Source: Marinobacter sp.
GTDB taxonomy: Bacteria; Pseudomonadota; Gammaproteobacteria; Pseudomonadales; Oleiphilaceae
Assembly (NCBI GenBank): GCA_018066865.1
Contig: JAGPVT010000184.1
Coordinates: 1 to 64,000 of the forward strand
Direction of reading: 5' to 3'
Length of the DNA stretch: 64,000 nt
Under the pieces are notes generated by a model. That model saw nothing but the letters and a program-made list of their open reading frames with translations, was not told the origin of the DNA and did not search any database. The position numbers were made by a program, and so were the translations under genes. Numbering within the stretch: the stretch's first letter is position 1; every line of letters starts with the position of its first letter. Shown here in pieces: positions 19,865-28,182 of this stretch.

Positions 19865-21073
19865 ATGCAAACAAACCTGGTTCAGCAATTTGCCAACACA
19901 ACGGAAGGACAGGAAGCGGAAGCCATCCTGCGGGCCTGCGTCCACTGTGGTTTCTGTACCGCAACCTGCCCTACCTACCAGGAACTGAACGATGAGCGAG
20001 ACGGCCCCCGCGGGCGCATCTACCTCATGAAAATGTTCCTTGAAGGCGCCGAAGTAACCGAGAAAACCCGTGAGCATCTCGACCGCTGCCTAACCTGTCG
20101 TAGTTGCGAAACTACCTGTCCTTCTGGTGTTCAGTACGGTCGCCTGGTGGATATCAGCCGGGGCCTTATTGACAAAGAACTGCCCCGTGCGCCGAAAGAC
20201 AAATGGATGCGCTGGGCCCTGGCGCGGGTTCTGCCCAACCGGGTGTTGTTCGGATTCCTGCTGCGCCTTGGGCAGACGTTCGCCCCTATCTTGCCCGGCA
20301 AGCTGCGAGCCAAAGTGCCGCCCAAAAAGCAGGCCAGCCCCTGGCCGGCCGCGAGTCATGACCGGATTGTTCTGGCCTTGGCCGGTTGTGTGCAGCCGTC
20401 CGCAACACCGAACACGAACGCCGCGGCGGCTCGTGTGCTGGACAAGCTCGGAATTACGATGGTTGAAGCCCCGGAGGCCGGGTGCTGTGGCGCGGTGAAT
20501 TATCATCTCTCCGAGCACGAAAAAGGCCTCGACCGCATGCGCCAGAACATTGATGCCTGGTGGCCAGCTATTGATGCCGGCGCAGAGGCGTTGGTGATGA
20601 CGGCATCTGGTTGTGGGGCCATGGTGCAGGACTACGGTCACCTGTTGAGAGACGACCCGGTCTATGCCGCGAAGGCCGAGAGAGTCAGCCAGCTGTGTAC
20701 CGACCTTGGCGGATTTCTGCTGGCACAGGATCTTGAAAGCCTGAAGCTGCAGAACACTCCTGGCAAAGTCGCGTTTCATTGCCCCTGCACACTGCAGCAC
20801 GCCATGAAACAAAGCGGGATTGTGGAGCAGGTGCTCACCAAAGCGGGCATCAACCTGGCCGTCACCAAAGAAAAGCATCTGTGTTGTGGTTCAGCAGGCA
20901 CCTATTCGGTGTTGCAGCCAGAACTCAGTCAGAAACTGCTGAGTAATAAACTCAAAGCGTTGACCGTGGATAATCCTGATCGCATCGTAACGGCCAACGT
21001 CGGTTGCCAGATGCACCTTGAGACGAAAGCCCAGGTGCCAGTTCAGCACTGGATCGAACTGCTTGATCAGTAA
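19865..21073 (+). CDS. glcF: glycolate oxidase iron-sulfur subunit GlcF
   Basis: This 402-residue subunit has two 4Fe-4S ferredoxin motifs, CVHCGFCTATCP (C25-C35) and CLTCRSCETTCPSG (C75-C85). Two cysteine-rich CCG-type domains follow (EAGCCGAVNYH and HLCCGSAGTYS). It carries electrons from GlcDE to the quinone pool. It completes the operon dctPQM-glcGDEF. Confidence 0.95.
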   Translation: MQTNLVQQFANTTEGQEAEAILRACVHCGFCTATCPTYQELNDERDGPRGRIYLMKMFLEGAEVTEKTREHLDRCLTCRSCETTCPSGVQYGRLVDISRGLIDKELPRAPKDKWMRWALARVLPNRVLFGFLLRLGQTFAPILPGKLRAKVPPKKQASPWPAASHDRIVLALAGCVQPSATPNTNAAAARVLDKLGITMVEAPEAGCCGAVNYHLSEHEKGLDRMRQNIDAWWPAIDAGAEALVMTASGCGAMVQDYGHLLRDDPVYAAKAERVSQLCTDLGGFLLAQDLESLKLQNTPGKVAFHCPCTLQHAMKQSGIVEQVLTKAGINLAVTKEKHLCCGSAGTYSVLQPELSQKLLSNKLKALTVDNPDRIVTANVGCQMHLETKAQVPVQHWIELLDQ

Positions 21074-21158
21074 ACAGTAGGCCAAGCCTGCCTTACACTT
21101 CCTGTGGTAATCGTTATACTGCCTTGGCAATTAACGTCACCACAGGGAGTGGAAAGTT

Positions 21159-21602
21159 ATGCCAGGGATTATGGCAGCTGCAGTGTTTTTATTAATGTTC
21201 GCCTCGTCGGCTACTGCCGGAATCTATACCTGGACAGACGCCAGCGGCGTGGTTCATTTCACCGATACCCCGCCACCCGATAAAAATCACCGGCCCGTTG
21301 AAGTTGCCGCCCCGGTTACCGTGCCAATGGCGGATAATCTTGGTCAGCACCGGCGTGTCTCAGAGATACGCGAGCAGGTGCAGAGTATGCTCGTATCTGA
21401 TCGCAAGCGTGATTCAACGCGTAGTAAGTCGAAAGCAAAAGCAGCTGCAAAGCAGGAGAAAACCTGCACCAGCTACCGGCGTAAACTGGCGCAGGTTCAG
21501 TCTCAGCTCCGGTCAGGCTATGGTAATGGCAAAGGGAACAACCTGCGCCGCAAACGGCGCAAACTCAGTCAATCACTAAGCCGGGAGTGTATTTTGCGCT
21601 GA
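21159..21602 (+). CDS. DUF4124 domain secreted protein
   Basis: A 147-residue protein with a signal peptide (about residues 1-21). The DUF4124 signature follows (GIYTWTDASGVVHFTDTPPP), and then a strongly basic, Lys/Arg-rich C-terminal half. The function of this widespread gammaproteobacterial envelope domain is unknown. It stands alone between glcF and the exporter gene. Confidence 0.8.
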   Translation: MPGIMAAAVFLLMFASSATAGIYTWTDASGVVHFTDTPPPDKNHRPVEVAAPVTVPMADNLGQHRRVSEIREQVQSMLVSDRKRDSTRSKSKAKAAAKQEKTCTSYRRKLAQVQSQLRSGYGNGKGNNLRRKRRKLSQSLSRECILR

Positions 21603-21685
21603 TGATGTAGACTGTCATGTGATGAGCACCCTAACAATCTAAGGTTTTTCATGTTCTGTCTGGTTACTCTTGCCTGGATACCGGT

Positions 21686-22903
21686 TTGGAAACTGGTTTG
21701 AAAACGACACCCTTATCGCATTTTCAGCTAGCCATTCTTCTGGGCATGACCGTTGCCTTGGGGCCGTTGGCGCTTGACGCCTACTTGCCAGCGTTTCCGG
21801 AAATTGCCGATGAGCTGGGCGTTGGCCATGGAAGTGTCGGGCTGACTCTTAGCGCCTATGTCGGAGCGCTTGGGCTTGCTCAGTTGCTAGGCGGTCCTTT
21901 GTCAGACCGCTACGGCCGCCAACAGATTCTGTTCACAGGGCTGGCGGTATTTGCCAGTGCTGCCTTCATGATTGCACAGGCACAAACACTACCGGAGATG
22001 CTGGGCTGGCGGATTGTGCAGGGCATTGGTGGAGCCTTCTGCGCGGTATCCGTTCCTGCCATCGTTCGTGACCAGACCAGCGGACAGGACGCCGCGCGTC
22101 TGTTCGGGCTTATTGGGCTCGTGATGTTTATCGCACCGGCAGCCGCACCCTCAATTGGCTCGATGTTGCTTTATTTCAGTGAGTGGCATTCGATCTTCCT
22201 GATGCTGGCCGTCTACGGCGCGCTGTTGGCAATTGTGCTGCACTTCGTGTTGTTCCGGCGCCTCCCGCCTCGGCAAAAAGACCCTACGCCGGTTTCAACG
22301 TTGATTACAAACTATGCGTTTGTACTTCGTCACCGCTTAACCATGCGGTTCGTCGGGCTGCAGGCTTTATGTTTCAGCGCCATACTTGTGTTTATTACGC
22401 ATGCGTCGTTTATTTATCAGGAATGGTTCGGGCTATCAAATGCCACGTTCTCTGCGTTATTCGCGGCAAATATAGTGGCCATGGCCAGCCTGAGCCTGCT
22501 CAACCGGCGCCTGCTCAACAAGTATCAATCGGTGCAGATTCTCAGGGTTTGTGTGTTCCTGCAGGCCATTGCCGTTAGCGTACTGGTCATTTATGTCTGG
22601 GCTGGCGCACCCTACTGGGTGATTGCGGCCTGCATTATTGCAGTTGTCGGATTCATGGGGGCTATTATTCCCAATAATATGGCCAATGCGTTGGAGTTTT
22701 TCCCCCATCTCGGCGGGACTGCTGCGGCGATGCTCGGAGCTGCGCAGTTCACTATTGCAGGCGCGATAAGCGCGCTCTCGGCTACTCTGGCTGGTGGGGC
22801 GCTATTGCCCATTGTGCTGGTTATGGCGATCTGTATATACGGTGCAGCCATACTCGCTGCAGGCGGGCCGGGTGCGGTTGAGCGAGAGACTGGTTCAGCT
22901 TAG
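21686..22903 (+). CDS. Bcr/CflA-family MFS drug exporter
   Basis: A 405-residue, 12-helix major facilitator protein. The drug-proton antiporter motifs are present: GPLALDAYLPAFPEI in helix 1, LGGPLSDRYGRQQIL in loop 2-3, and WRIVQGIGGAFCAVSVPAIVRD in helix 4-5. Starts are TTG codons at 21686 or 21698, the latter with GGAA just upstream. It is convergent with the SulP gene and the two stop codons overlap. Confidence 0.88.
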   Translation: METGLKTTPLSHFQLAILLGMTVALGPLALDAYLPAFPEIADELGVGHGSVGLTLSAYVGALGLAQLLGGPLSDRYGRQQILFTGLAVFASAAFMIAQAQTLPEMLGWRIVQGIGGAFCAVSVPAIVRDQTSGQDAARLFGLIGLVMFIAPAAAPSIGSMLLYFSEWHSIFLMLAVYGALLAIVLHFVLFRRLPPRQKDPTPVSTLITNYAFVLRHRLTMRFVGLQALCFSAILVFITHASFIYQEWFGLSNATFSALFAANIVAMASLSLLNRRLLNKYQSVQILRVCVFLQAIAVSVLVIYVWAGAPYWVIAACIIAVVGFMGAIIPNNMANALEFFPHLGGTAAAMLGAAQFTIAGAISALSATLAGGALLPIVLVMAICIYGAAILAAGGPGAVERETGSA

Positions 22904-24639
22904 TGCCGCCGGGCTTTTGCAGCGTTGCTCTGTTTGGCGATCGCCGCTCGCGAGCTGATACCCTGATCAATGTACAGCACGGCGTCTGTTATCTGGGGGA
23001 ACATATGCTCATCCAGCACATACTCGCGCAGAGCCGCAGAGTGTGTGAGGGTATCGCGAACGGGGCCTATGAGGCTGACCAGGTATAACTGGATGCCCTG
23101 TTCCCGCAGGTTTTCGATCACGCTTTCCAGCATGATCAGTGACGTGCTGTCGATGCTGCTTATGGCTTGAGCATCCAGTATTACGGCTTTCAGGGCGCCT
23201 TCAGGGCGCCGCTTTATCAAGCTGTATAGCCGTGTCATGAAATAATCTTTGTTGGCAAAATACAGCGGCGCATCAAAGCGGAATATCAGCAGGTCCTTAC
23301 GCACACTGATGCTTTCAAAGCGGTGGATGTTCCGGTAGAGCTCCTCACCGTCGAGCTTGCCCAGCTCGGTTATGTGTGGAGTTGTGCTGTTGTAGATGAC
23401 CAGTATCAGCGACACTGCAACGCCCACCAGCAACCCCTGTTGAACACCCAGCAGTAATGTGATCAGGAAGGTGACCAGAAGGATCAGGAACTCCTTTCGG
23501 TCCTGCCGGAACAGGATCTTCATCTCTTTGTATTTGAACAGCCCCAACACCGACATCACGATGATCGCAGCCAGAACGGCTTTGGGTAAGGGGTAGTCGG
23601 TAAACAGAGGTGTCAGAAAGACGACTGTAATGGCAATCAGGGCTGAAGAGACGACGGCTGCAACCTGCGTCAGCGCGCCGGCCTCGCGCAGCGCAGCGCT
23701 GCGTGAAAAGCTGGCAGAAACCGGAAAGCTTCGGAACATGGCGCCAAGGGCGTTGGCCAGGCCAAGCGCTATCAGCTCCTGGTTCGGCTGTACGCTGCGT
23801 TTGTCCTTTGGCGACTCCTGCGATTTGCATATCGACATGGTGCCCACGAATCCCATGAGGGCTACAGTAAACGCCACGGGCAACAAATCACCAAGCCTCG
23901 CGAAGTCAATAAACGGAATCTGCAGCGCCGGAAAACCACGTGGTACCGAGTTGATAACCTCTACGCCTGCTTGCCCGGCCTGGAACAGCCCTGATAGGAG
24001 CATGGTACCAACCAGCAGAATCAGAGCGTTAGGCAGCTTTGGCAGGTGCCGTTTGCAGAAAAAGATAAACAGCAGGCTTGCCACCGCGATCCCCACCGTA
24101 ACGACGTGCCAATCGTTTATGTGCATCAGCAGCTGCCAGGAAAGATCCAGTACATTGGCGCTATCCAAATGAACGCCTGTCAGACTCTGGAGCTGACTGC
24201 CGATGATAATAATGGCCGCGGCGGAGGTGTAGCCAACAACAACCGGGTAGGAGAGAAAATTGACGATAAACCCGAACCGCAACAGCCCGAACAGAAACTG
24301 TATCAAGCCCACCAGCAGAGTCAGCTCAATCGCAAGTTGAAGGTATTGATCCGAGCCAGGCTTGGCCAGCACGCTGAGGCCAGAAAGAATGAGAATGGCA
24401 TCCAGCGCTACTGGTCCAACGGAAATCTTGTTGGATGTTCCCAGCAATGCGTATAGAAGCGGTGGAAAAATCGAGGCGTAAAGCCCGAACTCAGGTGGCA
24501 GCCCCGCGAGCACTGCATAGCCCATGCTTTGCGGGATCAGCATGACGCCAATCACAAGGCCCGACACCACATCCTGCCTTAACGTATGGGCCGTGTATCC
24601 TTGCAGCCAAAGCAGACCAGGCAATAATTTGTAGAGCAT
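22900..24639 (-). CDS. SulP-family anion transporter with STAS domain
   Basis: A 579-residue SLC26/SulP transporter. The membrane domain spans about residues 1-410 (GLVIGVMLIPQSMGYAVLAG; FPVSASFSRSAALREAGA). A cytoplasmic STAS domain covers about 430-555 (VILDAQAISSIDSTSLIML). Substrates of relatives include sulfate, bicarbonate and dicarboxylates; nothing here tells which. No operon partner is seen. Confidence 0.92.
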   Translation of the reverse strand: MLYKLLPGLLWLQGYTAHTLRQDVVSGLVIGVMLIPQSMGYAVLAGLPPEFGLYASIFPPLLYALLGTSNKISVGPVALDAILILSGLSVLAKPGSDQYLQLAIELTLLVGLIQFLFGLLRFGFIVNFLSYPVVVGYTSAAAIIIIGSQLQSLTGVHLDSANVLDLSWQLLMHINDWHVVTVGIAVASLLFIFFCKRHLPKLPNALILLVGTMLLSGLFQAGQAGVEVINSVPRGFPALQIPFIDFARLGDLLPVAFTVALMGFVGTMSICKSQESPKDKRSVQPNQELIALGLANALGAMFRSFPVSASFSRSAALREAGALTQVAAVVSSALIAITVVFLTPLFTDYPLPKAVLAAIIVMSVLGLFKYKEMKILFRQDRKEFLILLVTFLITLLLGVQQGLLVGVAVSLILVIYNSTTPHITELGKLDGEELYRNIHRFESISVRKDLLIFRFDAPLYFANKDYFMTRLYSLIKRRPEGALKAVILDAQAISSIDSTSLIMLESVIENLREQGIQLYLVSLIGPVRDTLTHSAALREYVLDEHMFPQITDAVLYIDQGISSRAAIAKQSNAAKARRH

Positions 24640-24745
24640 AAAAGCAGTTTTTCGCTTGAGGGCTGGTCTGCAAGTGTGTGGAAATCAAGGAGCTGAATCA
24701 AGAAGTATCAGCACTGCTGGCGGGGCGCTCTGTGTGGCGAACTTG

Positions 24746-24976
24746 TCAGTAGGCATCCCGGATCAGATCGATTCCCGGAGTCAGTACTTCTTTCCACGCG
24801 TTTTAAAGATCCTTTGTGTACTCAGGATCGTGGCTGCGTACGGTTTTCATCAGCGCATCCAACAACAACGAATACCATTCAGGCTTGATGGCATCTGAGC
24901 TCGATATGAAGTGGTCGTAGAAATCGACGAAAGATTTGTCACGGCTACAGCACCCGTCTTAATTGGCGCATTTCAT
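24746..24976 (-). pseudogene. decayed single-domain globin gene
   Basis: Read on the minus strand, the frame gives SFVDFYDHFISSS, then directly AIKPEWYSLLLDALMKTVRS, HDPEYTKDL, an internal stop (24803-24805), and NAWKEVLTPGIDLIRDAY before the true stop. These are the A/B helices and the G/H helices of a bacterial globin. The middle part, which should carry the heme-ligating helices, is missing. A second in-frame stop lies at 24959-24961. The pattern is an internal deletion plus nonsense changes, so no working globin can be made. Confidence 0.75.
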
Positions 24977-25052
24977 TGCCGGACCTAAGTGCTTGCTGAA
25001 AAAGTTTTTGGTTTTCTATACCGAAAGTGCTTGCTATCAGATGCCCAATAAA

Positions 25053-25072
25053 AACTGAGTAGTTGGCCAGTT
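25053..25072. promoter_or_regulatory. degenerate RutR-like palindrome before the BMP gene
   Basis: AACTGAGTAGTTGGCCAGTT has outer arms AACTG and CAGTT that match the flanks of the other TGACCA-N2-TGGTCA sites, but the left inner half is poor. It overlaps the -24 element at 25064. Confidence 0.4.
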
Positions 25073-25079
25073 TTTTGCA
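25064..25079 (+). promoter_or_regulatory. sigma-54-type promoter of the BMP binding-protein gene
   Basis: TGGCCA-GTTTT-TTGCA: the -12 half is perfect, GG and GC are spaced by 10, and the run of T before the GC is typical of strong sigma-54 promoters. It is 66 bases upstream of the chosen start. Confidence 0.6.
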
Positions 25080-25144
25080 AAAGACCTTTTGAAGTCTTTT
25101 CACTTCAGAAATTATCTGAAATGCAATCAGCAAGGAGAAGTTTG

Positions 25145-26212
25145 ATGACACTAAAGTCTGGTTTATTGCTCGCTGCGATACTGACTCTGCCTGTGAACGC
25201 TCTGGCAGAGGACCCTATGAAAGTTGGCTTTGTCTACGTTGGTCCGATCGGAGACCACGGCTGGAGCTACCAGCATGATCAGGGGCGCCTTGCGCTGGAG
25301 GATCATTTCGGGGAAAAGGTAGCAACAACCTACGTTGAAAATGTCAGTGAGGGCGCGGATGCGGAGCGTACAATAAGACGCCTTGCACAAGCGGGTAACG
25401 ACATCATCTTTACCACCTCTTTTGGTTTTATGAACCCTACTGCTCGGGTCGCAAAGGAGTATCCGGACATAACGTTCCTGCATGCGACCGGGTACAAAAG
25501 AGATGAGAATCTGGGTACCTATCTGTCAGTCACCTATGAGGGGCGTTATGTGACGGGCACCGCTGCAGGCCTGGTAACAGAGACCGATACCCTTGGTTAT
25601 ATTGCATCCTTCCCGATTCCTGAAGTCATCCGTGATATCAATGCTGTGTATCTCGGTGCCAAGGAAGTGAACCCGGATATCGAGCTTAAAGTTGTGTGGG
25701 TGAACACATGGTTCGACCCCGCCAAAGAGGCCGATGCGGCCAACGCATTGATGGACCAGGGTGCCGACGTGATTATTCAGCATACGGATAGTCCGGCGCC
25801 CTTGATCGCAGCCGACAAACGCGGTAACTGGGGTGTAGGTCAGGCCTCGGATATGCGTGGATTTGGCGGAGACGCGCACCTGCTGTCTGTTGTTAATAAC
25901 TGGGGGCCTTACTACATCGATACCGTGCAATCTGTTATGGATGGCACTTGGGAGCCTGCCGATTATTGGGGTGGTATGTCAGAGGATACCATTGAGGTTG
26001 TGGGCCTGAGTGACCGCTTGTCAGGTGAGCAGCAAGAGAAAGTCAACTCGGTGATCGATGCCTTGAACAACGACGAGTTCCATCCGTTCATCGGGCCGCT
26101 GAAAGACCAGTCGGGTAAGTTGCGGGTTCCTGCAGGCGTTTCCATGACTAACGAGGAGCTGGCGGTTATGGATTGGTACGTGGAGGGTATGACCGCAACC
26201 TTGTCTGAATAA
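25145..26212 (+). CDS. BMP-family (PnrA/Med-like) nucleobase/nucleoside-binding protein
   Basis: A 355-residue periplasmic binding protein. I use ATG 25145 (MTLKSGLLLAAILTLPVNALA), which has AAGGAG 7 bases upstream and begins directly with the signal peptide. Family features are VGFVYVGPIGDHGWSYQHDQG and GADVIIQHTDSPAPLIAADK. BMP proteins feed nucleosides or nucleobases to RbsA-like ABC importers. Its probable partner is the ABC operon at 37.6-41.2 kb, which lacks its own binding protein and has similar promoter elements. The gene ends at a strong terminator and is a single-gene unit. Confidence 0.85.
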   Translation: MTLKSGLLLAAILTLPVNALAEDPMKVGFVYVGPIGDHGWSYQHDQGRLALEDHFGEKVATTYVENVSEGADAERTIRRLAQAGNDIIFTTSFGFMNPTARVAKEYPDITFLHATGYKRDENLGTYLSVTYEGRYVTGTAAGLVTETDTLGYIASFPIPEVIRDINAVYLGAKEVNPDIELKVVWVNTWFDPAKEADAANALMDQGADVIIQHTDSPAPLIAADKRGNWGVGQASDMRGFGGDAHLLSVVNNWGPYYIDTVQSVMDGTWEPADYWGGMSEDTIEVVGLSDRLSGEQQEKVNSVIDALNNDEFHPFIGPLKDQSGKLRVPAGVSMTNEELAVMDWYVEGMTATLSE

Positions 26213-26238
26213 GGCAAGTTGCTTAGCGGGTTACCCGG

Positions 26239-26268
26239 GCCGGCAGGAGAGAATCCTGCCGGCTTTTT
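26239..26268 (+). terminator. Rho-independent terminator after the BMP gene
   Basis: GCCGGCAGGA and TCCTGCCGGC form a perfect 10-base-pair stem with loop GAGAA, followed by TTTTT. Confidence 0.92.
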
Positions 26269-26280
26269 GCGTTTTAACGG

Positions 26281-27642
26281 TCAGGCATGGCGCAGAAGCC
26301 TGGAAACGCTGTCCTGGACATTCCGGGTCAGCTCGGCTTCGTCCAGTCCATTTATTCTTCTGTTTTTTACTATCTGGCACCCCTGAACGAAGCTGTCCCG
26401 CACATGCACAGGTTCTCCACACATCAGCGGAGCCATTAGAGGGCTGTGGACACCGGCGAAGCGGGGCTGGTCAATGTCGTACAAAACCAGGTCCGCCGCT
26501 TTACCAACGTCTAGAGTACCGGTGTCATGCAGCCCCAGCATCTGAGCGCCATTGCGGCTGCCCCATTGAAGAACCTGTTCCAGCGTAGTGGCCGTTGGGC
26601 CTTTCATTGCACGATGAATCAGCCAGGCAAGGTTGAGCTCCTGGAGCATCGAACCAGACTCCGCCGACGCTGAACCGTCGACGCCCAGGGATATCTGTAT
26701 ACCGGCCGCCTCCATATCAATGACCGGAGCGATGCCGCTGCCCAGCCGGCAATTTGATGTAGGGCAATGGGCAATGCCTGTACCGGTAGCCGCCAGACGA
26801 CTGATTGCGTGGGGGTCACTGTGAACCAGGTGGGCATACCAAACGTCTGGCCCCAACCATTCGCAGGACTCTGCGTAGTCGATAGCGCTCATGCCGTATT
26901 TGCTTTGGGCCTGGCCCTCATCGAACCCGACTTCGAGCAGATGGGAATGCATTCTCAGCTCATTTTCTCTGGCCCATCGGGCCTGGGCTTTAAGCCCCTC
27001 CGGTGAGCTCGAATGAATCAGGCTGGTGGGCGCGACCACGAGCTTCTTCATGGCATCAGGGCCGGCTTGATGATGCTTCTTTCGGGTGGCATCCAGGCGG
27101 TCGATGATTTGTTCAATGCTTTCCGGTGCAACTCCGTGCTTTATCATGCCTTCGTGGGACCCCGTTTCTGTCGCGCTGCCCCGGCAAAGCACCATACGGA
27201 CTCCCAGTTCTTCTGCAGCCTGCCAGACCGCTTCCTCAAGCTCTGGGCTGGTGGTGCTGTGGTAAAGATAATGATGATCTGCGCAGGTTGTGGCTCCGGA
27301 CCGGATCAGCTCGTACAAGCCCAGGCGTGCGGCGTGATACATGATGTCTGGTGTTATCTTGGGCCAATAGCGATAAGGCACGCTGCTTAGCCATTCGCCA
27401 AGGTTGTGGTTTAGCCCCTCGGGTACACCTTTCATGATCGATTGGGCCAGGTGGTGGTGAGTGTTGACCAAGCCGGGCCATATGACACAGCCGGAGGCGT
27501 CAACAAGGGCCTCCGCGTCCTCTGGCGTTGGGGTCAGGTTGCGGCCCATTTCGGCAATGCGGCCATCACGAATGCGGATATCCCGGGCATCCGGATCCGT
27601 GCCGGACGCTATGGCTTGAGCGTTCTGGATGAGGTAGTTCAA
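26281..27642 (-). CDS. 8-oxoguanine deaminase-like amidohydrolase
   Basis: A 453-residue ATZ/TRZ-type metal hydrolase, often misnamed hydroxydechloroatrazine ethylaminohydrolase. It would deaminate 8-oxoguanine to urate, feeding the pathway coded next to it. The metal motif is NTHHHLAQSIMKG (H62, H64), with later ligands in HSHLLEVGFDE, AHLVHSD and LGVDGSASAES. The start is TTG 27642 with AAGGAG 6 bases upstream. The promoter has a sigma-54-like element and a RutR-like palindrome. Substrate specificity is inferred from similarity and context. Confidence 0.8.
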   Translation of the reverse strand: MNYLIQNAQAIASGTDPDARDIRIRDGRIAEMGRNLTPTPEDAEALVDASGCVIWPGLVNTHHHLAQSIMKGVPEGLNHNLGEWLSSVPYRYWPKITPDIMYHAARLGLYELIRSGATTCADHHYLYHSTTSPELEEAVWQAAEELGVRMVLCRGSATETGSHEGMIKHGVAPESIEQIIDRLDATRKKHHQAGPDAMKKLVVAPTSLIHSSSPEGLKAQARWARENELRMHSHLLEVGFDEGQAQSKYGMSAIDYAESCEWLGPDVWYAHLVHSDPHAISRLAATGTGIAHCPTSNCRLGSGIAPVIDMEAAGIQISLGVDGSASAESGSMLQELNLAWLIHRAMKGPTATTLEQVLQWGSRNGAQMLGLHDTGTLDVGKAADLVLYDIDQPRFAGVHSPLMAPLMCGEPVHVRDSFVQGCQIVKNRRINGLDEAELTRNVQDSVSRLLRHA

Positions 27643-27748
27643 TGCTTGCTCCTTTACGTTACCAAGAGCAATGTCCCGAGGCTGGCGCTAATCTGCTGCA
27701 CCTCTGACAGCTTCTACTCTTTTGCTGGGTGTTTACCTGTGAACCGGA

Positions 27749-27764
27749 TGCAAGAACTCTTCCA
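27749..27764 (-). promoter_or_regulatory. sigma-54-type promoter of the 8-oxoguanine deaminase gene
   Basis: On the minus strand: TGGAAG-AGTTC-TTGCA, with GG and GC spaced by 10 and a perfect -12 half. It is about 110 bases upstream of the TTG start. Confidence 0.5.
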
Positions 27765-27769
27765 TTTAT

Positions 27770-27783
27770 TGACCGTGTGGTCA
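27770..27783. promoter_or_regulatory. RutR-like palindrome before the deaminase gene
   Basis: TGACCG-TG-TGGTCA differs by one base from TGACCA-N2-TGGTCA, the reported RutR consensus core. It lies just upstream of the -24 element of the leftward promoter. Confidence 0.6.
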
Positions 27784-27938
27784 GCTCAGTGATCCGGGCC
27801 GCATGACGTTCGTGTCCGGGTACCAGGTTGGGGCAAAAACTCAGGGCGCGCCCCGGATTGGTTCGTTTCGGAGCATCTTCTGACGCGGGTTAATTCCTCT
27901 CAGGCTGAAAATTACAGGGGTTTTATGACGAGGGATGC

Positions 27939-27954
27939 TGGCATGGATTCTGCT
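27939..27954 (+). promoter_or_regulatory. sigma-54-like element upstream of the oxygenase gene
   Basis: TGGCAT-GGATT-CTGCT has the GG-N10-GC spacing and one mismatch in each half. It is 229 bases upstream of the ATG, so the leader would be long. A poorer match lies at 28095-28110. Confidence 0.4.
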
Positions 27955-28182
27955 GCGTGTCGGGGGTTAGGGCAGGCGTCCAGGTTGATGGCCTGCCATT
28001 CTGAGTAGAAGCTGTCAGGGATCCTCTGATGAAAGGGGTTTCGGGTCATTGCTCAGTCGCTGATCGGATGCGCAACAGGCGTGGTTGGCGGCGACGGCTA
28101 TGAATTTGCCTGACCGCCCGGTTTTCACGCCAGTTTGCCTCCGAGCACTGTTTATTCGCTGACGTTATGCCCGGGAGGCACA

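Larger units (their letters stand above)
24640..25144. other. 505-base gap without an intact gene
   Basis: The left half holds a decayed globin gene on the minus strand (24746-24976). The right half holds the promoter region of the BMP binding-protein gene, with a sigma-54-like element and an overlapping palindrome. Short open frames here have no family resemblance. Confidence 0.7.
27643..28182. other. 540-base divergent intergenic region
   Basis: It separates the deaminase (leftward) from the 2-oxoglutarate oxygenase (rightward). It holds two sigma-54-like elements (27749-27764 minus, 27939-27954 plus) and one RutR-like palindrome (27770-27783). I see no coding remnant or other strong structure. 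Confidence 0.6.

Noticed and set aside
24945-25151. 68-codon minus-strand open frame before the BMP gene
   Set aside because: It overlaps the globin remnant in another frame and the BMP promoter, has no ribosome site, and shows no family resemblance.
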